Positions 1-11,245 of a DNA stretch of 64,000 bases are shown here, piece after piece. Position 1 is the stretch's first letter; every line of letters starts with the position of its first letter. Source of the stretch: Poecilobothrus nobilitatus (taxonomy: Eukaryota > Arthropoda > Insecta > Diptera > Dolichopodidae); the NCBI GenBank assembly GCA_947095535.1, contig OX352774.1, forward strand, positions 241,825,825-241,889,824, given 5' to 3'. Position numbers and translations under genes: made by a program. The notes below the pieces were generated by a model. That model ran no database searches. It saw only the letters and a program-made list of their open reading frames with translations, and was not told the DNA's origin.

Positions 1-2689
1 TTATGATTTTATATTTTAATGAGTTTAGAACTTAAAATTTATTTTTGTATTATTTTGTTTAAGTTTAGTTTTAAAATTTTTTGTTTTAAAATGGAAATTT
101 GAAAAAAAGTCAAAAAAAAAATTTAATTCTAGAAAATTTATATTTTTTTATTCTTCTCAATTCAGCCAATGTTATTATTAAATAAAAAAATATTTTTTTA
201 TTCTTTATTAGTACCATTCTCTACCAATAATAATTAAATAAATTAAAATAATAAAATTTTATTTTGCAAACATCGAAATAACGCTAACAACAATTTAAAT
301 TACATTTATTTTTATATTGCCTTCATTATTGTCATTTACCATTTGACAGATAATTTAACTGACAGTTTTGTCTGATTGCTATAATCGCCTATACGCAAAA
401 AAGTATAAGTTTTCAATAAAACGTTTTTTCCGGAAGCATTTCAATGATAGCTATAACTGGTGCCTTACATTTAATAAAAATTTTCATCATGGAAAATCTA
501 AAGAAAATCTACTAAAAGTTGTTCCTTGAAGTAGTTATTGAATTACAAAATTTTTTTAATCATAATTTAAAATTATATAAAGCATATCTAAATGTTAAAA
601 TATGAATCAACATGTATTCAATATTTTTCATATATTAAATTATAATTCCTTTATTTAAAAGCTAATAATTAGTTAATAGTTCATTACTCCATTATAGTTC
701 ATTAGTTAATAGACCATTTCTCGTCATATGTAAATTTCCCAAATACCTTATCCATTCTTCTAAGTGATTTTTTTTTTTCTGTGATATAAATTTTAAATTC
801 CGATATCTGCAACTTATTTAATTTTATTAGTATTATGGCATAGCATCGGTTCTATATAAATTCAATTTCATTTTTGCTATATATAGATATATTCTGTTCC
901 TCCATATAATGACCTTTAAAAATATGAGATATCAATCTGCTACACTATTAAAACAATTTATCTTTCTCATTTCAAATTCAAACTCTCAAAAATATGTATA
1001 TATGTATGTACATATAATATATATTATATATTTACTTGTATATGCATTTAACTGCTAAAAAATTTCTGGCAACGATTTAATGCCATTAATTACATTTTGT
1101 TAAATGACCATTTTCATATTAAATTTACATGTCAATCCTCCATCTCTTAATAAAAATTTTGTACTTTTTTTTTTCTTTTTTCTGCCTGCCAACTTTAAAT
1201 GAAACCAATATCCTTCAATCTTTAGACAAGATAACCAGGACAAAATTAACTATGTCTTAGTTTAATAGATAAAATGGAAAATAGAAAAAGAGTGGATGAA
1301 GAGAAGAAAAAAGAAATATAAAAAAAAACGATATAGAAAAAAAAACAAAAATTTATAGCTACATAATGTCATAGTCTTTTGTTATATTTATAATCCTGAA
1401 AATAAATACCAATCCAATTAAACATGAGATCCGAAACAAATTATTAAACCATCACGATAACCTAAAATAGAATGGAGGAGAAAAAAAAAAAAAAAAACCA
1501 AAAATTACATACTCTTTTTTGTCTTCATTGTTTTAATTTTGTTTTTTTTTTGTAAAAGTAATTACCATGTTGTTTTTGGTTACGATAAAATTAACAGAAA
1601 TTGTGTAGGAAATGAAACAATTAATCTGATTTTTTGTTTTTTTTTTTTTTTTTAAATTGGCAATAGGGTCATAATTTTGAATTGATTTGAATCAGTGAAA
1701 CAAAACAAATCCTCAAATACGTAAAAAAAAAACAACAAAAAAAACAGGAATATTAATTACTTTTCTTTAATAAATCGATTGAAATCATTTGATTTTGATA
1801 ATATCGTTTAAGTCATCAATATAAAAAGTGTACAAAAACTAAATAATTTAAGATCCTTTCCTGAAAATTTATTTTTTTTTGTATTATTATTTTACTTGAT
1901 TCATTTAAAAAAACAAAACCTAAATGCTCAACATTTATTTATAAAAAAGTGATAAATCTTAATTCCGAAAACTGAAACTTAAATAAAAGTGAGAATAGGT
2001 GAAACTATTGTTTAGATAATTTATAAGGATCGGTCATTCAAAAAAAAAAAAAAATAACGATAGAATTTGAAAATATCGTATCAAATATCCTTTTATAAAA
2101 GTCGGTGTGTAGTATAATCTATTAGAGTTTGAATTTAAATAAAACTGTCCTTAACTATCTAATAAGAAAACAATGAAGGATAAAAGATACAATTTTCTGG
2201 TATTGTTAATGAGACTTTGAATGGAACAAAAATATGTGCTAAAACCTAAATATGAAATTAAGTTAACAGTAATTAAGTTGTCATTCGTAAATATACATAT
2301 GTGTTATCTTACGATGTTCAGTATGTCCCTTTTCATAGGTATATCAGTTTATAAGCCCAAAAAATAAGTTAAATTATCAGATAGTTTTATAAAATCGAAA
2401 GTAAAATAAACTCACAGAAAAAAACTACAGACTATATTTTTAAAAATGTAATGTTGCGTTTATTGAAATTTAAAACATTTTTTTTTTTTTTTTTTGTATT
2501 TCAAAATTTACAGATAAAAAATGAATTATTGATTATATTTTCATAATATTTTACATGTGTTTTTCTTATTTTTATTTTGCAATGTTTAAATATATTTGGC
2601 CAACTGTAATATTTCCTAAATTTCAGTTTTGATTTACAAGGGAAATTATTGAAAACAGATTTTTTTTTTTTAATTTGTGTAATGTAGCC
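1..2689. other. AT-rich non-coding DNA, no gene seen
   Basis: No frame shows a recognisable domain. Visible landmarks are an A17 run at 1481-1497, a T18 run at 2478-2495, and an alternating TA/TG stretch around 995-1035. The stretch 300-480 is a little less AT-rich than its surroundings and may be an old insertion, but I cannot classify it. Confidence 0.6.
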
Positions 2690-2885
2690 TCATTCGTTAG
2701 GGAAAATTTTTTGGACGATTTTGTTTCTTCATACTTCCGTAACGCTTTTAGATAGAACCTTTAAATAGATAAAACCTTGTTTGTGAGGAAGATCTTTCAG
2801 AATTAGCATAAATTGCCTTAGAGAATTTTTTTGTATCACAGCTACTGTATTTAGGAGCTATTTTGGTTCTAATATAGTTGCTTAT
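2690..2885 (-). mobile_element. DINE-like element fragment (inverted, diverged)
   Basis: Read on the minus strand, this stretch follows the internal unit of the tandem DINE-like element at 46986-48775 in the same order: an ATAGCTC block, an AAAAAATTCTCT block, TGCTAATTCTGAAAG, then GGTTCTATCTAAAAG and a CGG-AGTATGAA block. In the 48-kb copy these read ATAACTC, AAAAAATTTTCT, ACTAATTCTAAAAG, GGTTCCTATCTAAAG and CCGGAGTTATGAA. The agreement is collinear over about 150 bases, so I take it as a true relative. It is much more diverged than the 477-bp units are from each other, has no visible ends, and contains an extra duplicated TTTAAA-GGTT segment. It is non-coding. Confidence 0.6.
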
Positions 2886-3971
2886 CACGTAGGAACCTGT
2901 ACAAAAATTTTATGAAATAAAACACAAAACTTGAAGTTTCAATATTATAATTTTGCATGTGTTTTATTTTTAAAGGGTTTCTTGAAAAAATTGAAGATTT
3001 CCCAATATTTTCTTACATATAAAACTCTAAGAAAATGTACAAATTTTGGTATAAGTCACAAAAAATTTTCTGAACTGTTTGTATTTGTATGGTCTTTTGG
3101 AAAATGTGCAGCTTTAAAAACAATTGATTTTCATTCTACCTTGTTTTATCTTGACATCAATAAAAACCTATACAACCTTTTAATGGAATTTATATTTATA
3201 GCAATATTTTTAAAATATTTGTAAAAATATGTTCTTTTAAATTATAGTAGCCTTTTTTTTACAAATATCTTGAAGGTAATAACACTTGTTATGATAAAAT
3301 AAAATCACTAATGCCATACATCTTCCATGCAATTACAACGTACCATTAGACAGGCTGCAATTACGCATTCTTACTACATGCAATTACATAAGTGGTACTT
3401 TACTGCTTATAGCAATTTCGTTTGTTGTTACAACTACAAAAATGGGGAACTTATTACCATTCAATATTTATAAAAGTTGAATTATTTCTAATTTAACAAA
3501 TTTAAACAGATTCATTATGCACTTACTATCCAAGTCCCCTTAAACCGCATTTTTCCCATCCTTATCTCATCTCATAAAGTCATAACTACTTTTAGTACAA
3601 AGGAACATATTTCTAGATTATGATTTATGAATAACAAAAAAAATACAAGTAGGTTTGGCCTAGTGCCTTAGTACTTTCATATTTAATTTTATCTAATCAC
3701 TTATTCTATTTATTGAGTTCTACAAAAAAAAATCTCAATAATTTAACTCAATAGATTATATTTATTTTTAATTCATTTTTTTCTACTTTAGTACACTTTA
3801 AATTTTTTTTTGTGTAGGTTACTGTACCTTATATTTATAGGTATATGAGGTGTGAGGATTACATTAGCATCTTCCACTGAATTATAAGAAACTAAATATT
3901 CCAACCTTTAATAATTATGATAGGTTTACGTAATTATTCATAAATTATAATATCCTTAATACCTTTAAGTA
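2886..3971. other. AT-rich stretch, no gene seen
   Basis: An open frame of 97 codons at 2931-3224 (plus) has low-complexity, Phe/Leu/Lys-rich content with no motif I know and no start context; I treat it as chance. The octamer GCAATTAC occurs three times in 60 bases (3329, 3357, 3380), which may be a short degenerate tandem repeat. Confidence 0.55.
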
Positions 3972-3982
3972 GCGCAGGGGCC

Positions 3983-4021
<39 letters not shown>

Positions 4022-4035
4022 CTCTGCCGAAGCAA
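3972..4035 (-). pseudogene. U6 snRNA pseudogene, 3'-truncated
   Basis: The minus strand reads TTGCTTCGGCAGAGCATATA and continues through the U6 ACTAAAATTGG block, the ACAGAGA box, AGATTAGCATGG and CCCCTGCGC. From memory of arthropod U6 this is nucleotides about 5-68 with a single difference (A to G near nucleotide 18), i.e. almost perfect. The match stops abruptly after GCGC, so the 3' half with the internal stem-loop, AAGGATGACACGC, and the terminal T run is missing. I see no convincing TATA box or proximal sequence element upstream (4036-4110), so it should not be an expressed gene. U6 is the catalytic snRNA of the spliceosome and is a common substrate for LINE-mediated retrocopying; a 5'-intact, 3'-truncated copy suggests either template switching or later deletion. 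Identification is firm; the mechanism is inference. Confidence 0.93.
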
Positions 4036-6649
4036 AATTTAAACTCATTCTTTTCAGTTTTATTTAGGAATATGTAATACTATAAACTTATTAATAAATA
4101 AAACTTAAAAAAAAAAAAACAAATAGCTTTAAATAGCATTGATTAAATTATAATAACATTGTTTTTATTTAATAATTTGTTTTTTGTTGTTATAATAAAA
4201 CCATAAAAAAAAATAATTATTTCCATATAATTTAATTTAAAAAAATTTTAATTGAAAAAAAAAAAATTTTTTTTTTAAAGTAATAAAATATTTTTATTTC
4301 ATTTTTATTTTTAATAATCTAATTTAGTTGTATTGAAATGTTTCTCCTAAGTGTATGCAATTTAAAAACTTAATTTAATATACTTAATTTTTTTGTTTTG
4401 TTCCTTTGGGAATTTTATTTTATTTATTTATTGTATTGTAAAATAATTCAATTTTACATTAAATTTAAAATAAGAATGTTTAAAAAAAATGTTTGTTTTG
4501 TATTAAAACAATAAAATATTTTATATTTTATCCACGATGTGATTATATTTGTACGGAAGTTTCAAACTTTTTGCCCCACCATATAATAAAAAATTTTATA
4601 TTTTTACCTTTATTTTTAATGTTTTTTTTTCAACAGAAAATGAATTGGAATCTCATTTTTCATAAATGGAAATCAAAAATTGAACAAAATTGTTGTTCTT
4701 CCGAAACTTTTTCTAATTTTTTTGTATTGGAAAATGAAATCTGAAATCCAACAAAATATTTAATTTTTTCTTTTTTATCGTTAAAAAAGTTAGAAATAAC
4801 TTGAAATCTTGAAATTTAAAACTTTTAGAAATTATATGTTGCCTACCTTTACCAGTTTCTGCTCCTTTTAGGGTCACCATATCAAAAGCATTTTTTTTTT
4901 TTGTAACTTCGACCTATAAAAAAAAGTTTAAATCATAAAATAGAAATCAATCTACACCAACTGCCCCTTAAATTCCAATAATAAAACATTTTAGGAGATT
5001 CGCCGTAAGAGTGGCATATTAAAAAAGAAAAAATGTCTATCGAAACATAAAAAAAAAAGAAAAAGATATTAAATAACTTGTAATTTATGAGTATAAATCT
5101 TGGTTTTGCTTACCTTTATTACTTGTATTTTATTTCTGATTGTATGTATATGACCTACCATCAAAATTTGTTTTTTTTTTGTTTTTCTTTATAAAGAACC
5201 AATGTGCCCCGTGGTAAGATCACCTAAAAAACTTTTATGATGTCTGTACACAAGTATTAAATTAACTTTCAAGTTGGTCTCGGTCCCATGTTTTTTGTTA
5301 TTTTTGTATTATTTTTTATTTTTATTTTGTGTTTTTTGGTCTTTTAAAAAAATAACTGAAGTCCTTTAAATAAAGAAATAGAAAAGGTTCCATATTTCGA
5401 AATTTTATACAGTCATACGGATATGTAATACATTATCCTGTAATTTATTTTATAAAAATCCTTCATAACGAAATAATTTTGTACAAGTTGATTGTAGATG
5501 ACAGATTTTATTAAGTATTGATTTCATCAGAAGCAGTAAAATAAAGTTTGATTCGAAATAAGGTGGAGAATACGAATAGAACAACTACTCTCTTTCCACT
5601 TTCCATTTTTTCCTAAAACAAAGTTTCCTTTTTTTTGTTTGGAAGACATTGATGAAGGAAACTTATTCTAAGAACTTTATTTCTTGTTTTGTAATTTATA
5701 ATGTTTGCTATTTAGATGAATATTAATTTAATATTTTTCATACCGAAAATTTTGAAATCTGTCAATTAAAAATTACTTTCGATACAAGATTTTGTTGGGG
5801 TCGAGATAAAGAAATAAAGTTTAATATTCCTTTTACCCTCTAAAATCAATTAAATTTTCTTGTACTTTTGCTTTAAAAAAAACTAAAAGCGAAAAAAATA
5901 TATTTTCAGAACAAACAATCATTCCCTAGAGAACTTACAATTTTGTGACTTAAACTTCCTTAAATTGATACAACAAAAAAAAAAAATTGTCTCCAGAGTT
6001 CGAGATTTTTCATAAAAAAAATCACTTTTCAAATTATTACGGTACTTATCAAAACTTATCAGGATATGAAAAAGTAAACAATCAATTTTGATCTTTTAAG
6101 GAAAATTTCAAAGTTTGAAAAAAGGAATGGAAAAGTTTTAATAGTTTTTTTTTGCCTATATGGAAAGAAAAATTGCATTGATTTCCGTCCTATGGGATTC
6201 TGTAGCATGTAAATGTATAATCATTGAACTTGAAATTGCATAATGAAATTGAATAAAATGTTAAATTGTAAATGAGATTCAAAAAAAAATCAGAAAAGGT
6301 TAATGGTGACATTTTGAAACTTGAGATCATAATGAATGATAAAAAAAAAGTTTTAAGTGAAAGATGGAAATAAAGTTTTATATTATACTATATCGCTGAT
6401 ATGAAAAATAGTAATGCATTTTATATAAAGTAAATTCTTTTAAAATAATTTTTCAAATCTTCAAAATTAATAGAACTTAAAAAAATTAAAGTGCTCTACG
6501 AAACTTAAAAAATTTGTTTGATGAAAATCAGAATCTATCTAAATTAAATTTTCCATACTTTTGGAAAAGACTAAACCGAATGATGAATGTGGAATTTTAA
6601 CCCTGCACTAAAAAGAGCTACTACAGTAAATCAAAAAAAAACCATTTAG
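4036..6649. other. AT-rich non-coding DNA, no gene seen
   Basis: Dense A and T runs, e.g. around 4255-4275 where an A run abuts a T run (potential hairpin). The 83-codon frame at 4493-4744 is compositionally like the background. I see no repeat shared with other parts of the window here. Confidence 0.55.
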
Positions 6650-6960
6650 ATTAGATTATTTAAGGCGTATAAATAACACTGGGTCCTTTTAATATAGATC
6701 TATTGTGGTGTCTATATTGTTGTAGATTTTGCCAGTTTTTTCACTTCATAATTTGCTCCTCTTTACTCCATAATTTGCTCCAGTTTTCCTCTTAAATTTT
6801 TAGTGTTTATTTTACTTTGTGTTTATCTATGCCACAAAAAAATTTGCCATCTATAAAGGGAATTGTGGTTCGTTCTTTTACAAGTTGATTTGGTTTTTCA
6901 TTTCGTTCTATATCTAGGTGTCCGCAGATACCCAGTAGAGGGTTACTGTAGCTTTATTGT
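6650..6960 (-). mobile_element. LINE remnant: RNase H-like C-terminal region
   Basis: Minus-strand reading gives two pieces of a retrotransposon RNase H C-terminal motif in different frames: VTLYWVSAD (6958 down to about 6917) and GHLDIERNEKPNQLVKE followed by TTIPFIDGKFFCGIDKHKV (about 6935 down to 6813), ending at a stop at 6809-6807. In I/Jockey/R1-type LINEs this region reads like WVPGHSDIxGNExADxLAxxG; the H, the IxxNE and the spacing are kept, while the catalytic-site context is broken by the frameshift. Further down, about 6720-6675, a piece reading ILKGPSV resembles the basic/KGPS segment that follows RNase H in such elements. Multiple stops and at least one frameshift show a dead, old copy. 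The element ends in repeated TAATC-like bases at 6660-6645, possibly its original 3' tail. Clade assignment is uncertain. Confidence 0.6.
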
Positions 6961-8019
6961 ATCTCTTTTAAAATAACTCCAAAATCATTATAGTTGTGCA
7001 TAAATGAATAGTACATTGATTCTATTTATGTGACACCTAAAAATTCTTAAAATAACTTTTGAAGACTAGATACTCTACTCACTTAAAAAATAATATAATG
7101 AATATTATTTATTCACCATTTATTTCTCTATTGTGTACTGCCTCATATAGTATTAATAACACTTTGTATATAAATGTTATATACAACTGTTATGTAATAA
7201 CTATTTAAATATTGTTTTAAGACTTATTTCATATATATGATATGATTTTTCCTTCTAAGTCATATAAGAATTTAATTTTAATATAAAAGATTTTCAAAAT
7301 ATCATTAAAACAAAAATAAAATCTACTAAAACTATCTAATATACATATTTATTAAGGTAAAACAAAAATATCTATTTATCTTTTAAACATGTTATAAAAA
7401 TATGATAATATAAATATCATTTAGACCTTAATAAAAATCCGTACATAAGTTTGTTTAAATGAATCAAAATGTTTTCTATTTATAATTTTATACATATAGA
7501 TGATGTACATGAACCTATAAAATATTTAATAAAATGCGAGCCGACATATTCACCTTTAAAATGGGACTCTTCATACCTTTTTGTCTGACAAAATGATTAA
7601 TGAGTTAAACGTGTCTTGAGACATAATATTTTTCTAATCTTCTAAAAGATGTTAAAATACAATAAAGAATAATGACTATATATTATATTTCATTTATATT
7701 GTACATTATACATGTATTGTATATATGTATAATTATTCAATGACTATGGTAATCAAAAAATTTTCATAATAGATAATATAGAAAATTTTGTACAGTATTG
7801 ACTAAAGTTATAAACATGATTGAATTTTATTAGATGATACCTTTATATGAAATTTACGGCAGGAGCAGAAAATTAATAAAATAAACAGAAATCAATATAG
7901 CTCTTTAAAACTTAGTAAAAAGGAATTTCTTGCATAGTATCTCAAATTTTAATCCATACATACTACAATATCACAAAGCAATGTAAAATTTTAGAAAAAT
8001 CTGCTTTAATATACTACTG
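6961..8019. other. AT-rich stretch, no gene seen
   Basis: Includes TA/TG-alternating sequence near 7675-7735. A segment at 7535-7625 is slightly richer in GC (GCGAGCCGAC) but has no motif I recognise. Confidence 0.5.
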
Positions 8020-8190
8020 TTGTTGTAATATGCTGCTGCTTCTATACTACAGCATAGTGGAACTATTAATGGTTTTGTCACTGGCAAGAAAATCTTAATA
8101 ATAGGTGTATTAATTATTTCTTACATATCATTTCCCAACTCAAAGATTCCCCATCATTGTCCTATTCTTTTTCACCCTACTTTCTAGTAA
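8020..8190 (+). repeat. Dispersed repeat A, diverged single unit with tail
   Basis: The segment TACTACAGCATAGTGGAACT, followed by a TTTGTCACTGGCAAGAAAAT-like block, AATAATAGGTG and a TCATTTCCCAACTCAAA tail, is collinear with the better copies at 18083-18360 and 37081-37445 (TACTACAGTGGAGCTAT; AATAATAGGTGAATTCATT; CCATTCCTCAATTCAAA). It lacks the TCATGCAGGAA core, so it is a deleted or older copy. The following 8190-8600 is also less AT-rich than average and may belong to the same insertion, but I could not match it to anything. Confidence 0.45.
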
Positions 8191-9789
8191 ATTTATCGCG
8201 TTACCTTAGCAGTAGGTTTGTTTAGTCATTAAGAATCAGACATTACTAAGACGGTATCCCTGGTGTCTTTGGACGATTCCCACCTCTTTTTAAAAAAATA
8301 GAAAATAAGGAAAAGTTAAGTAATCTACAGAAACAATAAGCTTCCCGAAAATTTCTATTTTTCTCTTTTTCACGGGATCATTTAGGTCAATACATGTCAG
8401 TTACCATCTTTTGTAAACAAGAATACGCTCCATGAATATTCTCTATAACTTTTCTTACTAGTGTTCATTATTTTTACCATGCTTGACATTAAAGGTTTTA
8501 GAGATTGCTCTTAGATATTCCTTCCAAATTTTTCATAATCATCTGGATACTACCGTACCAATATCATTTTCCTCTGTATATTTAATTTTTTTATAATTTT
8601 TTCAACATTTCTTTTAACTTCATCTGCTCTTTCCAATAACATATTTAGAGTGTAGTGGCATTACAATTGAACGGTCATTTATAAATAAATTTTTTCATTA
8701 AAAGGAATTACTAAAATTCTTCTGAAAAAATATATGCATCTTATTAAGTATTTCTTATAATTTAAACCAATACTGTTTATGTATAATTTATGTTTATGTT
8801 AAAATTTCTTAAAAGAATATTAACTTTCCAATGAATAAAGAAAAATTTATAAAAAGAAAATCTGACAAGGCTATTAGATTAATAATAAAATCAAGCCCTT
8901 TTCATATTCTTTATAGGAACTCATTACAAAAACATAAATATCATCAATCTTTTTTTTTTTATACTGTATGTATATATATGTATATTCTATAAATACATAA
9001 AATATATAGGACACACATCTTATTGAATCTTAAAATAACTTTGAATAAATTTTATTAATCCATAAAAATTGAAATGGTTCTAAAGGAAAATTATTGTTTA
9101 AGACAAGAGAAATATAATTTGTATAAAAATTGATTTTTGTATTTTGATGTAATGAATTATTATTGGCAGGAGTTTTAATGAAGTCAAGTGAAATTTTCTT
9201 TTGAGAATAACAGAAAAACAAAAAAACACCTTTTTTGTTGTTGGTGCTATTGTGTTCATATTGGTTAACTCCTATTTGATCTTTGATCTTTTAAAAGATT
9301 TATCATAATATTCCGTTAAGTGGATAATGAAAAATTGCGTGTGTATGTATATAATGAATATGTAATATGTGATAATTTCTTTAAGATAAATGAAATTGAA
9401 AAGATAATTGAAATCAATTTACAATCCACTTAATTTGGGTTACTTTACCCTTAAAGAAAATTAATATTTTTATTTATATCCGTACCAATATATAGTTATA
9501 ACGGTATAATAAATTTGTTTGTGGCATTTTAAAGGAGGGAGACGAGATACGGAAATAGATATGGAAAAGTATACCTATTCTTGGTTGGTTGGTCTAATAC
9601 AAAAGGTTCAGGCAGCTGTCATACAAGTTATTTTATTATATGAGCAAAACTGACTGGATGTTTGAGCTGGGAATTTTGAAATTTTCGGAAAAGAAATTAT
9701 GTTTAATGTCAATGACTTCTGCAAAATTTGGTTAGTTTAACCCAATAGATTCGGGTGGCGCAAAATTTATATCCTCATATCTCGTCTTT
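8191..9789. other. Unclassified stretch, no gene seen
   Basis: 8190-8600 has several short minus-strand openings (for example one containing RWESSKDTRDTV) that are not AT-driven, suggesting a dead mobile element, but no domain is recognisable. 8600-9790 returns to background composition. The 63-codon minus frame at 9030-9221 is not convincing. Confidence 0.45.
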
Positions 9790-9905
9790 TTTTTTTTTTT
9801 TTTTTACGAGGGTTGGTGGAAAACTCGAAAGTCACCAAGAGGAACTGCACGTTCTTCCTCAGGGTAGTGTTGGACTTTAACCAACCAAAAACCACCCCCC
9901 TTAAT
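9790..9905 (+). repeat. Repeat B copy 1 (unclassified, T-run then GC-richer block)
   Basis: A T20 run is followed by ACGAGGGTTGGTGGAAAACT, AAGTCACCAAGAGGAACTGC and a block reading TAGTGTTGGACTTTAACCAA then CCAAAAACCACC. The same order recurs at 15455-15590: T run, AGAGGGGCAGAAAA, GAGTCATTCAACTC, TTGTGTTGAACTTTAATTAA, CGAAACCACC. The block is unusually GC-rich for this window and non-coding as far as I can tell; it may be the 3' region of a retroelement. Confidence 0.45.
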
Positions 9906-10962
9906 AAAACTACAAATCTAAAATTTTGCAAAAGAGGATTAAGATTTTTTTTAGGAATGACTTTTGCAACATTTGTTTAATGGGGTCGAGTAGACATCAT
10001 AATACTTCTAAATTTACATAAATATAATATCTTGGTACTTGATCAACTCAGATATATTAAATTTTCTACAAGTTTATTAAATTTTATGAAAGTAGCATAA
10101 TATTATGTTCTTGTGGGTATCCTAGAGATGACACATTCTATTGTACACTCTTTCTCGTTTTTAATGTACTTATCCAAAATAAATAAATAATGAAGATAAT
10201 GCATCTTACCTATATTAGGTCTAAACATTTTCATAAACAACTACAATACAATCATAAAATGAAAATATGACAAAATGAAATATTGATCAATTTTATACTA
10301 ACTGAATATTTTAATAAAGAATTAAGTATGAATACTCTTACTTTTTTTTATGATGTTTACTCTGTATTCCAAATGTTTTCCGAATATAATACAATTTCCT
10401 TTGAACCAAGTTTGTTTTTAAATAAGTCAAAAATTTTAATTTCCATATTGTTATCTTCATATATTTCTCATTTTACCATACTAATGACCAGGAAATTTAA
10501 ATCAAAATTAATTAAAATTATTAATTTAATTTCTAATTTATTAATTTAAAAATTAAAATTACGATTTCCGAAGTTTCTTCCATGTGGACCATTAATAATT
10601 TCCATTTCTATTTACTTTTTTATACAATACTATTCAATAATGATTAGTCCGAACTTAATCTGCCTTTAATTTGTCTACTGAATTGATACACTTAAAGACA
10701 TTGCATAAAGGTTATCGGTCCAATTAATTTTTTTCTCAAAAGTATGGCTTCGTTTTATTTCTTTTAAATGTTCAACTTAACTTGAAATTAAAAAAAGAAT
10801 ACATATTTTTTTTATACTAAATTATATACAGTACTTTAAATTACATTTAAAATTATTTAAATTTTGAAATACATTTTATCTTTAGTATACAAACAATAAA
10901 CACAAAAGTTTAGTTCCTAAACAAATCTTTCATTTTTAAGATATTTTTAAAAAATTTTGGGA
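9906..10962. other. AT-rich stretch, no gene seen
   Basis: The 88-codon open frame at 10283-10549 (plus) is rich in Ile, Asn, Phe, Ser and Lys, has a weak start context and matches nothing I know; I treat it as chance. Confidence 0.5.
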
Positions 10963-11245
10963 AAAAAAACTTGCTTATTAGTTTCACTCTATCAGTCCGT
11001 CCTTACGTCTGTTTATAAAACTTCTACACCGTTTAAGATGCAGCAATGATACTTCATTATTCATTCATAAATATCATCTCATTTTGTTGTGGAACAACTT
11101 TTTATATAACCCATCGATTAGAGATCAACGTTCCTCAAAGTTAAAAATAGTTCTATTAACCCAAAAAAAGGGTTTTGAGCTATCCGGGGGTATTGAAATT
11201 TTACTATTTTTAGACACCAGTGCAAATTTATCGTCAGCAAGAGAT
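10963..11245 (-). mobile_element. DINE-like element, 3' half (inverted)
   Basis: On the minus strand the order is: GGTGTCTAAAAATAG, AAAATTTCAAT, a C/G-run, AAAAAGTTGTTCCACAA, CTTAAACGGTGTAGAAG, TTTTATAAACAGACG, a degraded GGAC tract, GAGTGAAACTAATAAGCA and an AAATTTT-rich end. Every block is present, in this order, in the copy at 46986-48775 (GGTGTCTAAAAATAG; AAAAAGTTGTTCCACAAA; TTAACGGTGTAGAAGTTTTG; ACAGACGGACGGAC; GAGTGAAACTAATAAGCACA). The central tandem region is reduced to less than one unit, so this is a short-form member. It contains no protein-coding capacity; the 60-codon plus frame at 11084-11266 is antisense chance. Confidence 0.7.

Noticed and set aside
2931..3224. 97-codon open frame
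   Set aside because: Phe/Leu/Lys-rich background composition; nearby sequence gives no support for exons.
3972..4035. A functional U6 gene
   Set aside because: The 3' third and T terminator are missing, and no snRNA promoter elements are visible upstream.
10283..10549. 88-codon open frame as a small gene
   Set aside because: Composition equals background, no recognisable motif, no start context or neighbouring exon signals.
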